From NCBI RefSeq assembly GCF_900109735.1, contig NZ_FOAS01000015.1, positions 52,327 to 116,326 on the forward strand: DNA of 64,000 nucleotides, in the 5' to 3' direction. The stretch is from Atopomonas hussainii (GTDB taxonomy: Bacteria; Pseudomonadota; Gammaproteobacteria; Pseudomonadales; Pseudomonadaceae). Shown piece after piece: positions 57,760 to 64,000 of this stretch (positions within the stretch are counted from its first letter, which is position 1; every line of letters starts with the position of its first letter). The notes beneath the pieces were generated by a model, which saw only the letters and a list, made by a program, of their open reading frames with translations, did no database searches and was not told where the DNA came from. A program made the position numbers and the translations under genes.

Positions 57760-59004
57760 ATGTCTAACCAGCTGGATGCCGCTCAGGCGACGCACAAAGA
57801 CACACCACCAAGCACCAATGCAGTGCAAGCCAGCCACGCCTGGGTTGATGGCAGCGATGCGCCGGAAAAGCCCTTGCTCAACTTAGGCTTTATGGCCCTT
57901 ACCGACAGCGCGCCGCTGATCGTCGCAGCCACCCAAGGTTTTGCCCAAAGCCAGGGGCTAACCCTTGAGCTAAAGCGCCAACCTTCGTGGTCGACCCTGC
58001 GTGACAAACTCGCCACCGGCGAACTGGACGCCGCGCAAAACCTCTACGGCCTGGTCTATGCCATGCACTTAGGCCTTGGCGGCAGCCCGGTCACGCCGAT
58101 GGCCGTGCTGATGAACCTCAACCACAACGGCCAAGCCATCACCCTGTCGCGGCGCTTGCGCGAAGCTGGTGTGAACAATGGCAAAAGCCTCTGCGAGTTC
58201 ATCCGCCAAAGCGATAAGCCGCTGCGTTTAGCGCAAACCTTCCCCACTGGCACCCATGCCATGTGGCTGAATTTCTATTTAGGCAGTCTAGGGCTCGACC
58301 CGCGCACCGACATCGAGTCGGTGGTGATTCCCCCGGCGCAAATGGTCGACTACCTCGCCCGTGGCGATATCGACGGTTTCTGCGCCGGCGAGCCGTGGGG
58401 CGCGCAAGCCATCAGCACCGGCGCCGGCTTCACCCTGATCACTAGCCAGCAAATTTGGCCCGATCACCCGGAAAAAGTGCTCAGCACCCGCGCCGACTTT
58501 ATTGCGCAGTACCCCAACACCGCCCGCGCCTTGATGCGTGCCGTGCTCGAAGCCAGCCAGTTTATTGAGCTGAGCCAACAGAACCGTGAAGACACCGCTG
58601 CGCTGATCAGCGGCCGCGATTATGTCAACGCGCCGACCGACAGCATTGCCGCACGCTTTTTGGGCCGCTATGAAGATGGTCTCGGCTTCGCCTGGCAAGA
58701 CGCCCACGCCATGCGCTTTTTTGCCGGCGGCCAAGTAAACGTACCGTACCTGTCGGATGCCAGCTGGTTCTTAAGCCAATTCCGCCGCTGGGGCCTGCTA
58801 GAAGCCGACCTCGACTACGCTGCGGTGGTCAATCAAGTGCAGCAATTGGCGCTGTATCGCGAGGTAGCGCAAAGCCTCGGCATTCCCTCGCCCAGCGCCG
58901 CTAATCGACACTCGCTGCTGTGCGATGCCCAGCCCTGGGATGGCACTGATCCAGAGGCCTATGCACAAGCTTTCAGCGTAGGGATGAAGCCGGCATGCGC
59001 CTAA
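57760..59004 (+). CDS. nasS: NasS nitrate-sensing regulator
   Basis: This 414-residue protein resembles the nitrate-binding NrtA/CmpA proteins but has no signal peptide, as expected for cytoplasmic NasS, which binds nitrate and holds NasT inactive in its absence. NLGFMALTDSAPLIVAATQGF and LAQTFPTGTHAMWLNFYLGSLG are typical of the family and partly parallel the NrtA protein encoded downstream ([19 protein letters not shown]). It lies 105 bases before nasT. This pair controls assimilatory nitrate genes in Pseudomonas and Azotobacter. Confidence 0.92.
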   Translation: MSNQLDAAQATHKDTPPSTNAVQASHAWVDGSDAPEKPLLNLGFMALTDSAPLIVAATQGFAQSQGLTLELKRQPSWSTLRDKLATGELDAAQNLYGLVYAMHLGLGGSPVTPMAVLMNLNHNGQAITLSRRLREAGVNNGKSLCEFIRQSDKPLRLAQTFPTGTHAMWLNFYLGSLGLDPRTDIESVVIPPAQMVDYLARGDIDGFCAGEPWGAQAISTGAGFTLITSQQIWPDHPEKVLSTRADFIAQYPNTARALMRAVLEASQFIELSQQNREDTAALISGRDYVNAPTDSIAARFLGRYEDGLGFAWQDAHAMRFFAGGQVNVPYLSDASWFLSQFRRWGLLEADLDYAAVVNQVQQLALYREVAQSLGIPSPSAANRHSLLCDAQPWDGTDPEAYAQAFSVGMKPACA

Positions 59005-59108
59005 CCCGTTATGCTCACAAGACTTGCACCACCGCTAGCTTCGTGGCTCTATACGCCGCCGAAACCGGCCTGCCGCCCCTTCGTTCGCTTTATTTGGGAC
59101 TCTAAACC

Positions 59109-59684
59109 ATGCTGCGCATCATGCTGATCAACGACACGCCGAAGAAAGTCGGTCGCCTGAAAGCCGCGCTGGAAGAAGCCGGCTTTGATGTGATCGACGA
59201 AAGCGTTTCCGCGCTCGACCTGCCCCTGCGGGTGGAGCAAGCGCGCCCGGATGTGGTGCTGATCGACACCGACTCCCCCAGCCGCGATGTGATGGAGCAA
59301 GTCTGCTTGGTCAGCCGCGATCAACCACGGCCCATCGTCATGTTCACCGATGAACAAGACCCGCGCGTGATGCGTCAGGCTATTCAGTCCGGGGTCAGCG
59401 CTTATATCGTTGAGGGCATTAATGCGACGCGCATGAAGCCGATTCTCGATGTCGCCATGGCCCGTTTTGAAAGCGACCAAGCGCTACGCCAGCAATTGCT
59501 CGCCCGCGAAATGCAGCTCGACGAACGCAAGCGCATCGAGCAAGCCAAAGGCATTTTGATGCGCATGAAAGATTGCGACGAAGATGAGGCCTACACCCTC
59601 ATGCGCCGCCAAGCCATGAGCAAGCAACAAAAGCTGATCCAAGTGGCCGAGCAGATCATCGCCATGGACAAGATGCTCAAATAA
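59109..59684 (+). CDS. nasT: NasT ANTAR-type antitermination regulator
   Basis: This 191-residue protein has a receiver-like N-terminal domain (IMLINDTPKKVGRLKAALEEAGF, VLIDTDSPS) and a C-terminal ANTAR RNA-binding domain (about 130-191; RKRIEQAKGILMRMKDCDEDEAYTLMRRQAM). ANTAR proteins prevent leader termination of nitrate assimilation transcripts. NasS is its partner. A strong terminator follows the gene, and the nrtABC promoter lies about 285 bases downstream. Confidence 0.94.
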   Translation: MLRIMLINDTPKKVGRLKAALEEAGFDVIDESVSALDLPLRVEQARPDVVLIDTDSPSRDVMEQVCLVSRDQPRPIVMFTDEQDPRVMRQAIQSGVSAYIVEGINATRMKPILDVAMARFESDQALRQQLLAREMQLDERKRIEQAKGILMRMKDCDEDEAYTLMRRQAMSKQQKLIQVAEQIIAMDKMLK

Positions 59685-59760
59685 CCACGCCACTGCCAAT
59701 ACAAGCCACTTAATACACGCGGCTTAATACACGCCACTATTAACAGCAGTGGCAGCCCCC

Positions 59761-59800
59761 ACAGCCCCGCCCTGCTTGCAGTTGCGGGGCTGTTGCTTTT
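59761..59800 (+). terminator. Intrinsic terminator of nasST
   Basis: ACAGCCCCGC and GCGGGGCTGT form a ten-base stem with a 13-base loop, followed by TGCTTTT. It separates nasST from the transporter operon. Confidence 0.88.
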
Positions 59801-59846
59801 AACCCCACCCGCTTGCTTGCCCCATTTCAAGGCGCAGCAAAAACGC

Positions 59847-59861
59847 GCACCAATTAAGTGC
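59847..59861 (+). promoter_or_regulatory. Predicted NtrC binding site
   Basis: GCAC-CAATTAA-GTGC is a perfect match to the NtrC half-site pattern GCAC-N7-GTGC. It lies about 120 bases upstream of the sigma-54 promoter, a usual enhancer distance. Only one full site was seen. Confidence 0.75.
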
Positions 59862-59968
59862 GATGCCGCCCCAAACACGCCACGGCATGCGACAGCACAC
59901 AGCGCAGGCCAGCCAGACAAAGCGCCGAAATCACAATAAAAGCCATATAAATCAGCAATTTAAAATAT

Positions 59969-59984
59969 TGGCACGCCCCCTGCA
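59969..59984 (+). promoter_or_regulatory. Predicted sigma-54 (RpoN) promoter of nrtABC
   Basis: TGGCACGCCCCCTGCA matches the -24/-12 consensus (TGGCACG-N4-TTGCA) with GG and GC correctly spaced by ten bases; the only clear departure is C for T at the first base of TTGCA. The start site should be near 59,995, about 138 bases before nrtA. Confidence 0.85.
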
Positions 59985-60060
59985 TTATCTCTTGCAACAG
60001 TCTTCGGGTTGCCAACGGCGGTGATCGAGACGAACCGAATCCAGAGCGAACGCTGTGGTT

Positions 60061-60079
60061 GTTGGTGCACAGCACCAAC
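60061..60079 (+). other. Strong stem in the nrtA leader RNA
   Basis: GTTGGTGC, an ACA loop and GCACCAAC form an eight-base perfect stem. There is no T-run after it, so it is not a plain terminator. It may be part of a NasT-controlled leader structure. Confidence 0.5.
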
Positions 60080-60132
60080 CCACGAATCACGCAGCAAATT
60101 TGTTTCGAACCTCGAAAATAGGGAGCACCACC

Positions 60133-61530
60133 ATGGGTAAAACCCGTTCTGTTAAGCCTGGCGCTAGCCGTCGTAGCTTTGTAAAAACCACCTTAGCGGG
60201 CCTGTCTGCCGCCGCCTTGTTTAGCCTCAGCCTGCTACCGCAAGCCATCCATGCCGCCGAGCCCGAAAAAGACGAGCTCAAGCTTGGCTTTATCAAGCTC
60301 ACCGACATGGCCCCGCTGGCTATCGCCTATGAAAAGGGCTACTTCGAAGACGAAGGCCTGTACGTCACCCTCGAAGCGCAAGCCAACTGGAAAGTGCTGC
60401 TCGACCGCGTGATCGACGGCGAACTGGACGGTGCGCACATGCTCGCCGGTCAGCCGCTGGGCGCCACCATCGGCTTCGGCACTAAGGCCGACATCATCAC
60501 TGCCTTCTCCATGGACCTCAACGGCAACGGCATCACCGTTTCCAACGCCGTGTGGGAAGAAATGAAGAAGCACGTGCCGATGCAAGCCGACGGCAAGCCG
60601 GTACACCCGATCAAGGCCGATGCCTTAAAGCCGGTGATTGAAAAGTACAAAGCCGAAGGCAAGCCCTTCAACATGGGCATGGTCTTCCCGGTATCCACCC
60701 ACAACTACGAGCTGCGTTACTGGCTAGCCGCCGGTGGCATCCACCCGGGCCTGTATGCCCCGCAAAAGGGTGACATCAGCGGTCAAATCGATGCCGATGC
60801 CTTCCTGTCAGTAACCCCGCCGCCGCAAATGCCCGCCACCATGGAAGCCGGCACTATCTATGGCTACTGCGTGGGCGAGCCGTGGAACCAGCAAGCCGTG
60901 TTCAAAGGCATCGGCGTGCCGGTGATCACCGACTACGAGATCTGGAAGAACAACCCAGAAAAAGTCTTCGGCGTATCTAAGGCCTGGGCCGAGAAGCACC
61001 CAGAAACCCACAAGCGCATGGTGAAAGCCTTGATCCGCGCTGCCATGTGGCTGGATGAAAACAACAACGCCAACCGCCCGGAAGCCGTGCAGATCCTCAG
61101 CCAGCCCAATTATGTCGGTGCTGACGCCGAGGTGATCGCCAACTCCATGACCGGCACCTTCGAGTACGAAAAAGGCGACAAGCGCGAAGTACCAGACTTC
61201 AACGTGTTCTTCCGCTACAACGCCACCTACCCCTTCTACTCGGACGCCATCTGGTACCTGACGCAAATGCGTCGCTGGGGCCAGATCAGCGAAGCCAAGA
61301 GCGACGACTGGTACAAAGACATCGCCAAGCAAGTCTACCGTCCGGACATCTACCGCGAAGCGGCTGACGAGCTGATTGCCGATGGCTTGGCCAAAGCTGA
61401 AGACTTCCCAGCCGCTGGCGAGACTGGCTTCAAGCCTGCCACCAACGAGTTCATTGACGGCGTGACCTACGACGGTTCCAAGCCCAATGACTACCTCAAG
61501 CAGTTCGCTATCGGTCTGAAAGACCAGTAA
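60133..61530 (+). CDS. nrtA: Nitrate ABC transporter substrate-binding protein (Tat-exported)
   Basis: This 465-residue periplasmic protein binds nitrate (or nitrite) for the NrtBC transporter. The N-terminus has a twin-arginine signal, [20 protein letters not shown], ending near HAAEPEK, so it should leave the cell folded by Tat. The mature part has [34 protein letters not shown] and [16 protein letters not shown], typical of NrtA/CmpA. I start at MGKTRSVK (ATG 60133) with GGGAG upstream. It is the first gene of the transporter operon, followed by a terminator before nrtB. Confidence 0.94.
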   Translation: MGKTRSVKPGASRRSFVKTTLAGLSAAALFSLSLLPQAIHAAEPEKDELKLGFIKLTDMAPLAIAYEKGYFEDEGLYVTLEAQANWKVLLDRVIDGELDGAHMLAGQPLGATIGFGTKADIITAFSMDLNGNGITVSNAVWEEMKKHVPMQADGKPVHPIKADALKPVIEKYKAEGKPFNMGMVFPVSTHNYELRYWLAAGGIHPGLYAPQKGDISGQIDADAFLSVTPPPQMPATMEAGTIYGYCVGEPWNQQAVFKGIGVPVITDYEIWKNNPEKVFGVSKAWAEKHPETHKRMVKALIRAAMWLDENNNANRPEAVQILSQPNYVGADAEVIANSMTGTFEYEKGDKREVPDFNVFFRYNATYPFYSDAIWYLTQMRRWGQISEAKSDDWYKDIAKQVYRPDIYREAADELIADGLAKAEDFPAAGETGFKPATNEFIDGVTYDGSKPNDYLKQFAIGLKDQ

Positions 61531-61543
61531 GAACACACCTTTT

Positions 61544-61571
61544 GGAGGCCGCTGGCCGGCCTCCCTTTTTT
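61544..61571 (+). terminator. Intra-operon terminator between nrtA and nrtB
   Basis: GGAGGCCG and CGGCCTCC form an eight-base stem with a five-base loop, followed by CTTTTTT. It looks like a full intrinsic terminator placed 13 bases after nrtA, so it would cap nrtBC expression below that of the binding protein. Confidence 0.85.
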
Positions 61572-61594
61572 CTTCAGACACTCAGGAGACAGCT

Positions 61595-62584
61595 ATGAGC
61601 AACCTGTCCGTCGCCAAACGCATTAGTCAGACACAAACCCAGGTGGTGTTGCCCCTCATGAAAAAGCTGGCTCCGCAACTCATCCTGCCGATTGTTGGCA
61701 TCCTCGTTTTCTTGCTTTGCTGGCACGTGATTGCCGGCAAAATCGACACCAGCCTGGGCAAGTTCCCCGGCCCGGTGCAAGTCTATGAACAGTTCAACGG
61801 CCTAGTGGCTGCGCACGTTAAAGAACAAGAGCGCGCTGCGGCCTTCTACGAGCGTCAAGAAAAGCGCAACGCCGCTAAGCTGGAAAAAAATCCCGACGCC
61901 AAGGTGAAGATTCGCCCCTACACCGGCAAGCCGACCTTCTTCAGCCAGATCGTCACCAGCCTGTACACCGCCATGACCGGCTTCGCCCTGGCCTCGTTGA
62001 TCGCCATTCCGCTGGGCATTGTCTGCGGCCTGTCGAGTCATATGTACAGTGCCGCCAACCCACTGATTCAAGTGTTCAAGCCGGTATCGCCGCTGGCCTG
62101 GTTGCCGCTGGTGACTATGTTGGTCAGTGCCTTGTACGTCAGCGACGACCCGCTGCTGTCTAAATCCTTCCTAACCTCGGCCATCACCGTAGCGCTGTGC
62201 TGCCTGTGGCCCACGCTGGTGAACACCATCGTCGGCGTGTCGAGCATTCCGCAAGACCTACAAAACGTCAGCCGCGTACTGCGCTTAAAGCCCCTCACCC
62301 ACGTGCGCCGCATTGTGCTGCCAGCGTCCATTCCGATGATCTTCACCGGCCTGCGCCTGTCGCTGGCCACCGGCTGGATGGTACTGATCGCCGCCGAAAT
62401 GCTCGCGCAGAACCCCGGCCTCGGTAAGTTCATCTGGGATGAATTCCAGAACGGCAGCTCGCAGTCGCTGAGCCGCATCATGGTCGCCGTGCTGGTGATT
62501 GGCTTGATCGGTTTTGCCCTAGACCGCCTGATGCTGGCCGTCCAGCGCCTCGTGAGCTGGGACAAGAGCGCCGTACTTCGTTAA
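61595..62584 (+). CDS. nrtB: Nitrate ABC transporter permease
   Basis: This 329-residue inner membrane permease has a first helix at about 30-46, a charged soluble insertion (70-110; EQERAAAFYERQEKRNAAKL), and five or more helices in a BPD_transp_1 domain (about 130-315). The EAA-loop segment INTIV-like VNTIVGVSSIPQDLQNVSRVLRLKP contacts the ATPase. AGGAG precedes the ATG. It is the membrane partner of NrtA and NrtC. Confidence 0.93.
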   Translation: MSNLSVAKRISQTQTQVVLPLMKKLAPQLILPIVGILVFLLCWHVIAGKIDTSLGKFPGPVQVYEQFNGLVAAHVKEQERAAAFYERQEKRNAAKLEKNPDAKVKIRPYTGKPTFFSQIVTSLYTAMTGFALASLIAIPLGIVCGLSSHMYSAANPLIQVFKPVSPLAWLPLVTMLVSALYVSDDPLLSKSFLTSAITVALCCLWPTLVNTIVGVSSIPQDLQNVSRVLRLKPLTHVRRIVLPASIPMIFTGLRLSLATGWMVLIAAEMLAQNPGLGKFIWDEFQNGSSQSLSRIMVAVLVIGLIGFALDRLMLAVQRLVSWDKSAVLR

Positions 62585-62605
62585 TTCCACGCAGGAGAAA
62601 CCCTT

Positions 62606-63403
62606 ATGAGCATTGCATCCCATCTGGAGCTGTCCGGCGTTGGTATCAGCTTCCCCACCGACAAAGGCCTGTTCTGCGCGCTGCAGAACGTCAACTTGAA
62701 AATCAACAAAGGCGAGTTCGTCTCGCTGATTGGCCACTCCGGCTGCGGTAAATCGACGGTGCTGAACATCATCGCCGGCCTCTATCAAGCCAGCACCGGC
62801 GGGGTGATCCTCGACGGCAAAGAAGTCAACGAACCCGGCCCCGAGCGCGCCGTGGTGTTCCAGAACCACTCGCTGCTGCCGTGGCTGAGCTGCTACCAGA
62901 ACGTCGAACTGGCCGTGAAGCAAGTGTTTGGCGGCAAGAAGAGCAAAGCAGAAATCCGCGAATGGATTCTGCACAACCTCGAACTGGTGCACATGACCCA
63001 CGCACTGGATAAGCGCCCAGACGAGATCTCCGGCGGCATGAAACAGCGCGTCGGCATCGCCCGCGCCCTAGCCATGCAGCCCAAAGTGCTGCTGATGGAC
63101 GAACCCTTCGGCGCCCTCGACGCCCTCACCCGCGCCCATCTGCAAGACTCGCTGATGGAGATTCACGCCACCCTCGGCAACACGGTGATCATGATCACCC
63201 ACGACGTGGACGAAGCCGTGCTGCTCTCCGACCGCATCGTAATGATGAGCAACGGCCCCGCCGCCAGCATCGGCGACATCCTCGACGTGCCGCTAGCACG
63301 CCCCCGCGATCGCCTGGCTCTGGCTGAAGACCCGGCCTACAACAAGTGCCGGCAGCAGGTGTTGCAGTTCCTCTATCAGCGCCAGCAACGCCCGGCCGCT
63401 TGA
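62606..63403 (+). CDS. nrtC: Nitrate ABC transporter ATPase
   Basis: This 265-residue ATPase has Walker [16 protein letters not shown]-loop [12 protein letters not shown], signature [15 protein letters not shown], Walker [13 protein letters not shown] and switch His in MITHDVDEA. It is the short bacterial form (also called NasD), lacking the extra nitrate-binding domain of cyanobacterial NrtC. AGGAG lies before the ATG, 22 bases after nrtB. A strong terminator follows, so the operon ends here. Confidence 0.94.
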   Translation: MSIASHLELSGVGISFPTDKGLFCALQNVNLKINKGEFVSLIGHSGCGKSTVLNIIAGLYQASTGGVILDGKEVNEPGPERAVVFQNHSLLPWLSCYQNVELAVKQVFGGKKSKAEIREWILHNLELVHMTHALDKRPDEISGGMKQRVGIARALAMQPKVLLMDEPFGALDALTRAHLQDSLMEIHATLGNTVIMITHDVDEAVLLSDRIVMMSNGPAASIGDILDVPLARPRDRLALAEDPAYNKCRQQVLQFLYQRQQRPAA

Positions 63404-63645
63404 TCGTTCGGTGCTTCTAAAAAACGCCCGCCAAGTGCTGCTTGGTGGGCGTTTTTGTTGGTGGGGTGGGTTATGGTCCGTGCGGGTATTCCGCACTTAA
63501 GTCTGCTTGGGCGGGGTTTTGTTTTGTAGGGGGATGGCCTAGAGTTGCAGGCAATGTCGCTTTTGGCCTCGGGATAATGGCGCATTACAACGTAACAGCC
63601 CAAGCCAGAACAACGACCCAGGCGCAAGCAAAGAAGATAACATAA
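63404..63645. other. Gap between nrtC and the insertion sequence
   Basis: After the nrtC terminator this 190-base remainder has no gene I can support. Two overlapping small frames lack a ribosome binding site and family likeness. It may be the disrupted edge of a locus interrupted by the IS. Confidence 0.4.
63423..63456 (+). terminator. Intrinsic terminator of nrtABC
   Basis: AACGCCCGCCAAG and CTTGGTGGGCGTT form a 13-pair stem (one G-T pair) with a five-base loop, followed by a T-run. It ends the transporter operon. Confidence 0.92.
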
Positions 63646-64000
63646 GGAAACGCTGATTTATTCCTCAGCAGCTCTCTTGGCTGGCACAATCGCGGGAAGC
63701 CCATCGCCTGAGTCAGCCGCATGCAAAAAACCTTTTCCGAAGCCGAATATGCCGGCAAGAAAAAGCTGACACGCCGCGATCGATTTCTCAGCGATCTTGA
63801 GCAGCTCACGCCTTGGACCTTGCTTGAAGCTCAGATTGCCCCCTTCTATGCAGACAACACGGGCAAGCGTGGGCGTCCCAGCATTGGTTTGCCACGCATG
63901 CTTCGCTTGTACGTTGTGCAGCAGTGCTTTGGTCTTTCGGACGAAGGCACAGAAGATGCGGTTTACGACAGTCAGGCTATTCGCGGCTTTGTCGGTATCG
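63646..64000 (+). mobile_element. IS5-family insertion sequence, left end (continues past the window)
   Basis: The element begins GGAAACGCTGATTTA, preceded by ATAA, and contains the start of a transposase gene at 63,721. The same 15-base terminus appears in the three MITE-like elements of this window. The right end lies beyond the window. Confidence 0.85.
63721..64000 (+). CDS. IS5-family transposase, N-terminal part
   Basis: The visible 93 residues begin MQKTFSEAEYAGKKKLTRRD and continue RFLSDLEQLTPWTLLEAQIAPFY, RGRPSIGLPRMLRLYVVQQ and LSDEGTEDAVYDSQAIRGF. These match the IS5 transposase N-terminal (DUF772) domain, which includes the DNA-binding helical region. The DDE catalytic domain is outside the window, so activity cannot be judged. 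Confidence 0.9.
   Translation, partial: MQKTFSEAEYAGKKKLTRRDRFLSDLEQLTPWTLLEAQIAPFYADNTGKRGRPSIGLPRMLRLYVVQQCFGLSDEGTEDAVYDSQAIRGFVGI

Larger units (their letters stand above)
59685..60132 (+). promoter_or_regulatory. nasT-nrtA intergenic region and nrtA leader
   Basis: This 448-base stretch holds the nasT terminator, a predicted NtrC box and a sigma-54 promoter, then a leader of about 135 bases before nrtA with one strong stem. No gene is seen. The leader is a candidate NasT target, but I could not identify the usual pair of hexaloop hairpins. Confidence 0.7.

Noticed and set aside
63442..63645. A 67-codon frame before the IS
   Set aside because: It has no ribosome binding site, starts in the nrtC terminator and resembles nothing known.

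Overview
This window comes from a gammaproteobacterial chromosome and is best read as Pseudomonas or a close relative. The evidence is gene order. The left end (usg/asd paralogue, asd, leuB, leuD, leuC, LysR) and the stretch 49.5-57.6 kb (sagS, ospR, glutathione peroxidase, msrB, alaA, small conserved gene, htpX) match the layout I know from Pseudomonas aeruginosa. CyaB, a PlpD-type patatin autotransporter and a full Lap adhesin system point the same way. Coding density and GC are high, which is why there are many long spurious antisense frames.

Layout. 0-6 kb: lysine/threonine/methionine and leucine biosynthesis genes on the minus strand with a divergent LysR gene. 5.9-11 kb: a six-PAS GGDEF/EAL protein followed by a MASE2 adenylate cyclase (CyaB). 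11-18.7 kb: glycosyltransferase and metallophosphoesterase pair, AraC regulator, DMT permease, Rdx/SelW-like protein, PlpD-like patatin autotransporter and a DUF2804 protein. 18.8-24.5 kb: two tandem membrane diguanylate cyclases, RecQ, a UPF0149 protein and a YbaN-like protein. 24.5-43.6 kb: a complete Lap cell-surface adhesion locus, namely lapG and lapD, the 10.7-kb lapA adhesin gene on the opposite strand, and lapE-lapB-lapC for type I secretion. 43.6-47.5 kb: a tightly packed minus-strand operon (DUF2059, BolA, DsbA-like, ABC exporter, DUF6122, small conserved protein). 47.6-57.6 kb: a second DUF2804 paralogue, SagS, a peroxide-response cluster, AlaA, an SDR enzyme and HtpX. 57.7-63.5 kb: nitrate sensing and uptake (nasS, nasT, nrtA, nrtB, nrtC), with an NtrC box, a sigma-54 promoter and an intra-operon terminator. 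From 63,646 to the edge: the left end of an IS5-family insertion sequence.

How it works together. The window is rich in biofilm signalling. At least three predicted c-di-GMP-metabolising enzymes, one cAMP cyclase, the c-di-GMP receptor LapD and the hybrid kinase SagS lie around the LapG-cleavable giant adhesin and its exporter. LapG should cut LapA near one of two tandem TAAG motifs unless LapD, loaded with c-di-GMP, sequesters it. The nitrate block pairs a cytoplasmic NasS/NasT sensor-antiterminator with a Tat-exported binding protein and ABC transporter under predicted NtrC/RpoN control.

The most distinctive structural finding is a family of three related 141-143 bp elements at 14.7, 17.5 and 39.8 kb. 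Their terminal inverted repeats match the left end of the IS5-type element at 63.6 kb. They look like non-autonomous (MITE-like) derivatives moved by that transposase. One sits exactly on the stop codon of the patatin gene with a CTAA target duplication, one abuts the stop codon of the SelW-like gene, and one separates lapE from lapB. I did not find a clearly new multi-gene system; the least described elements are the MITE family, the double-vWA LapA, the DUF2804 pair and a small exported cupredoxin-like protein.
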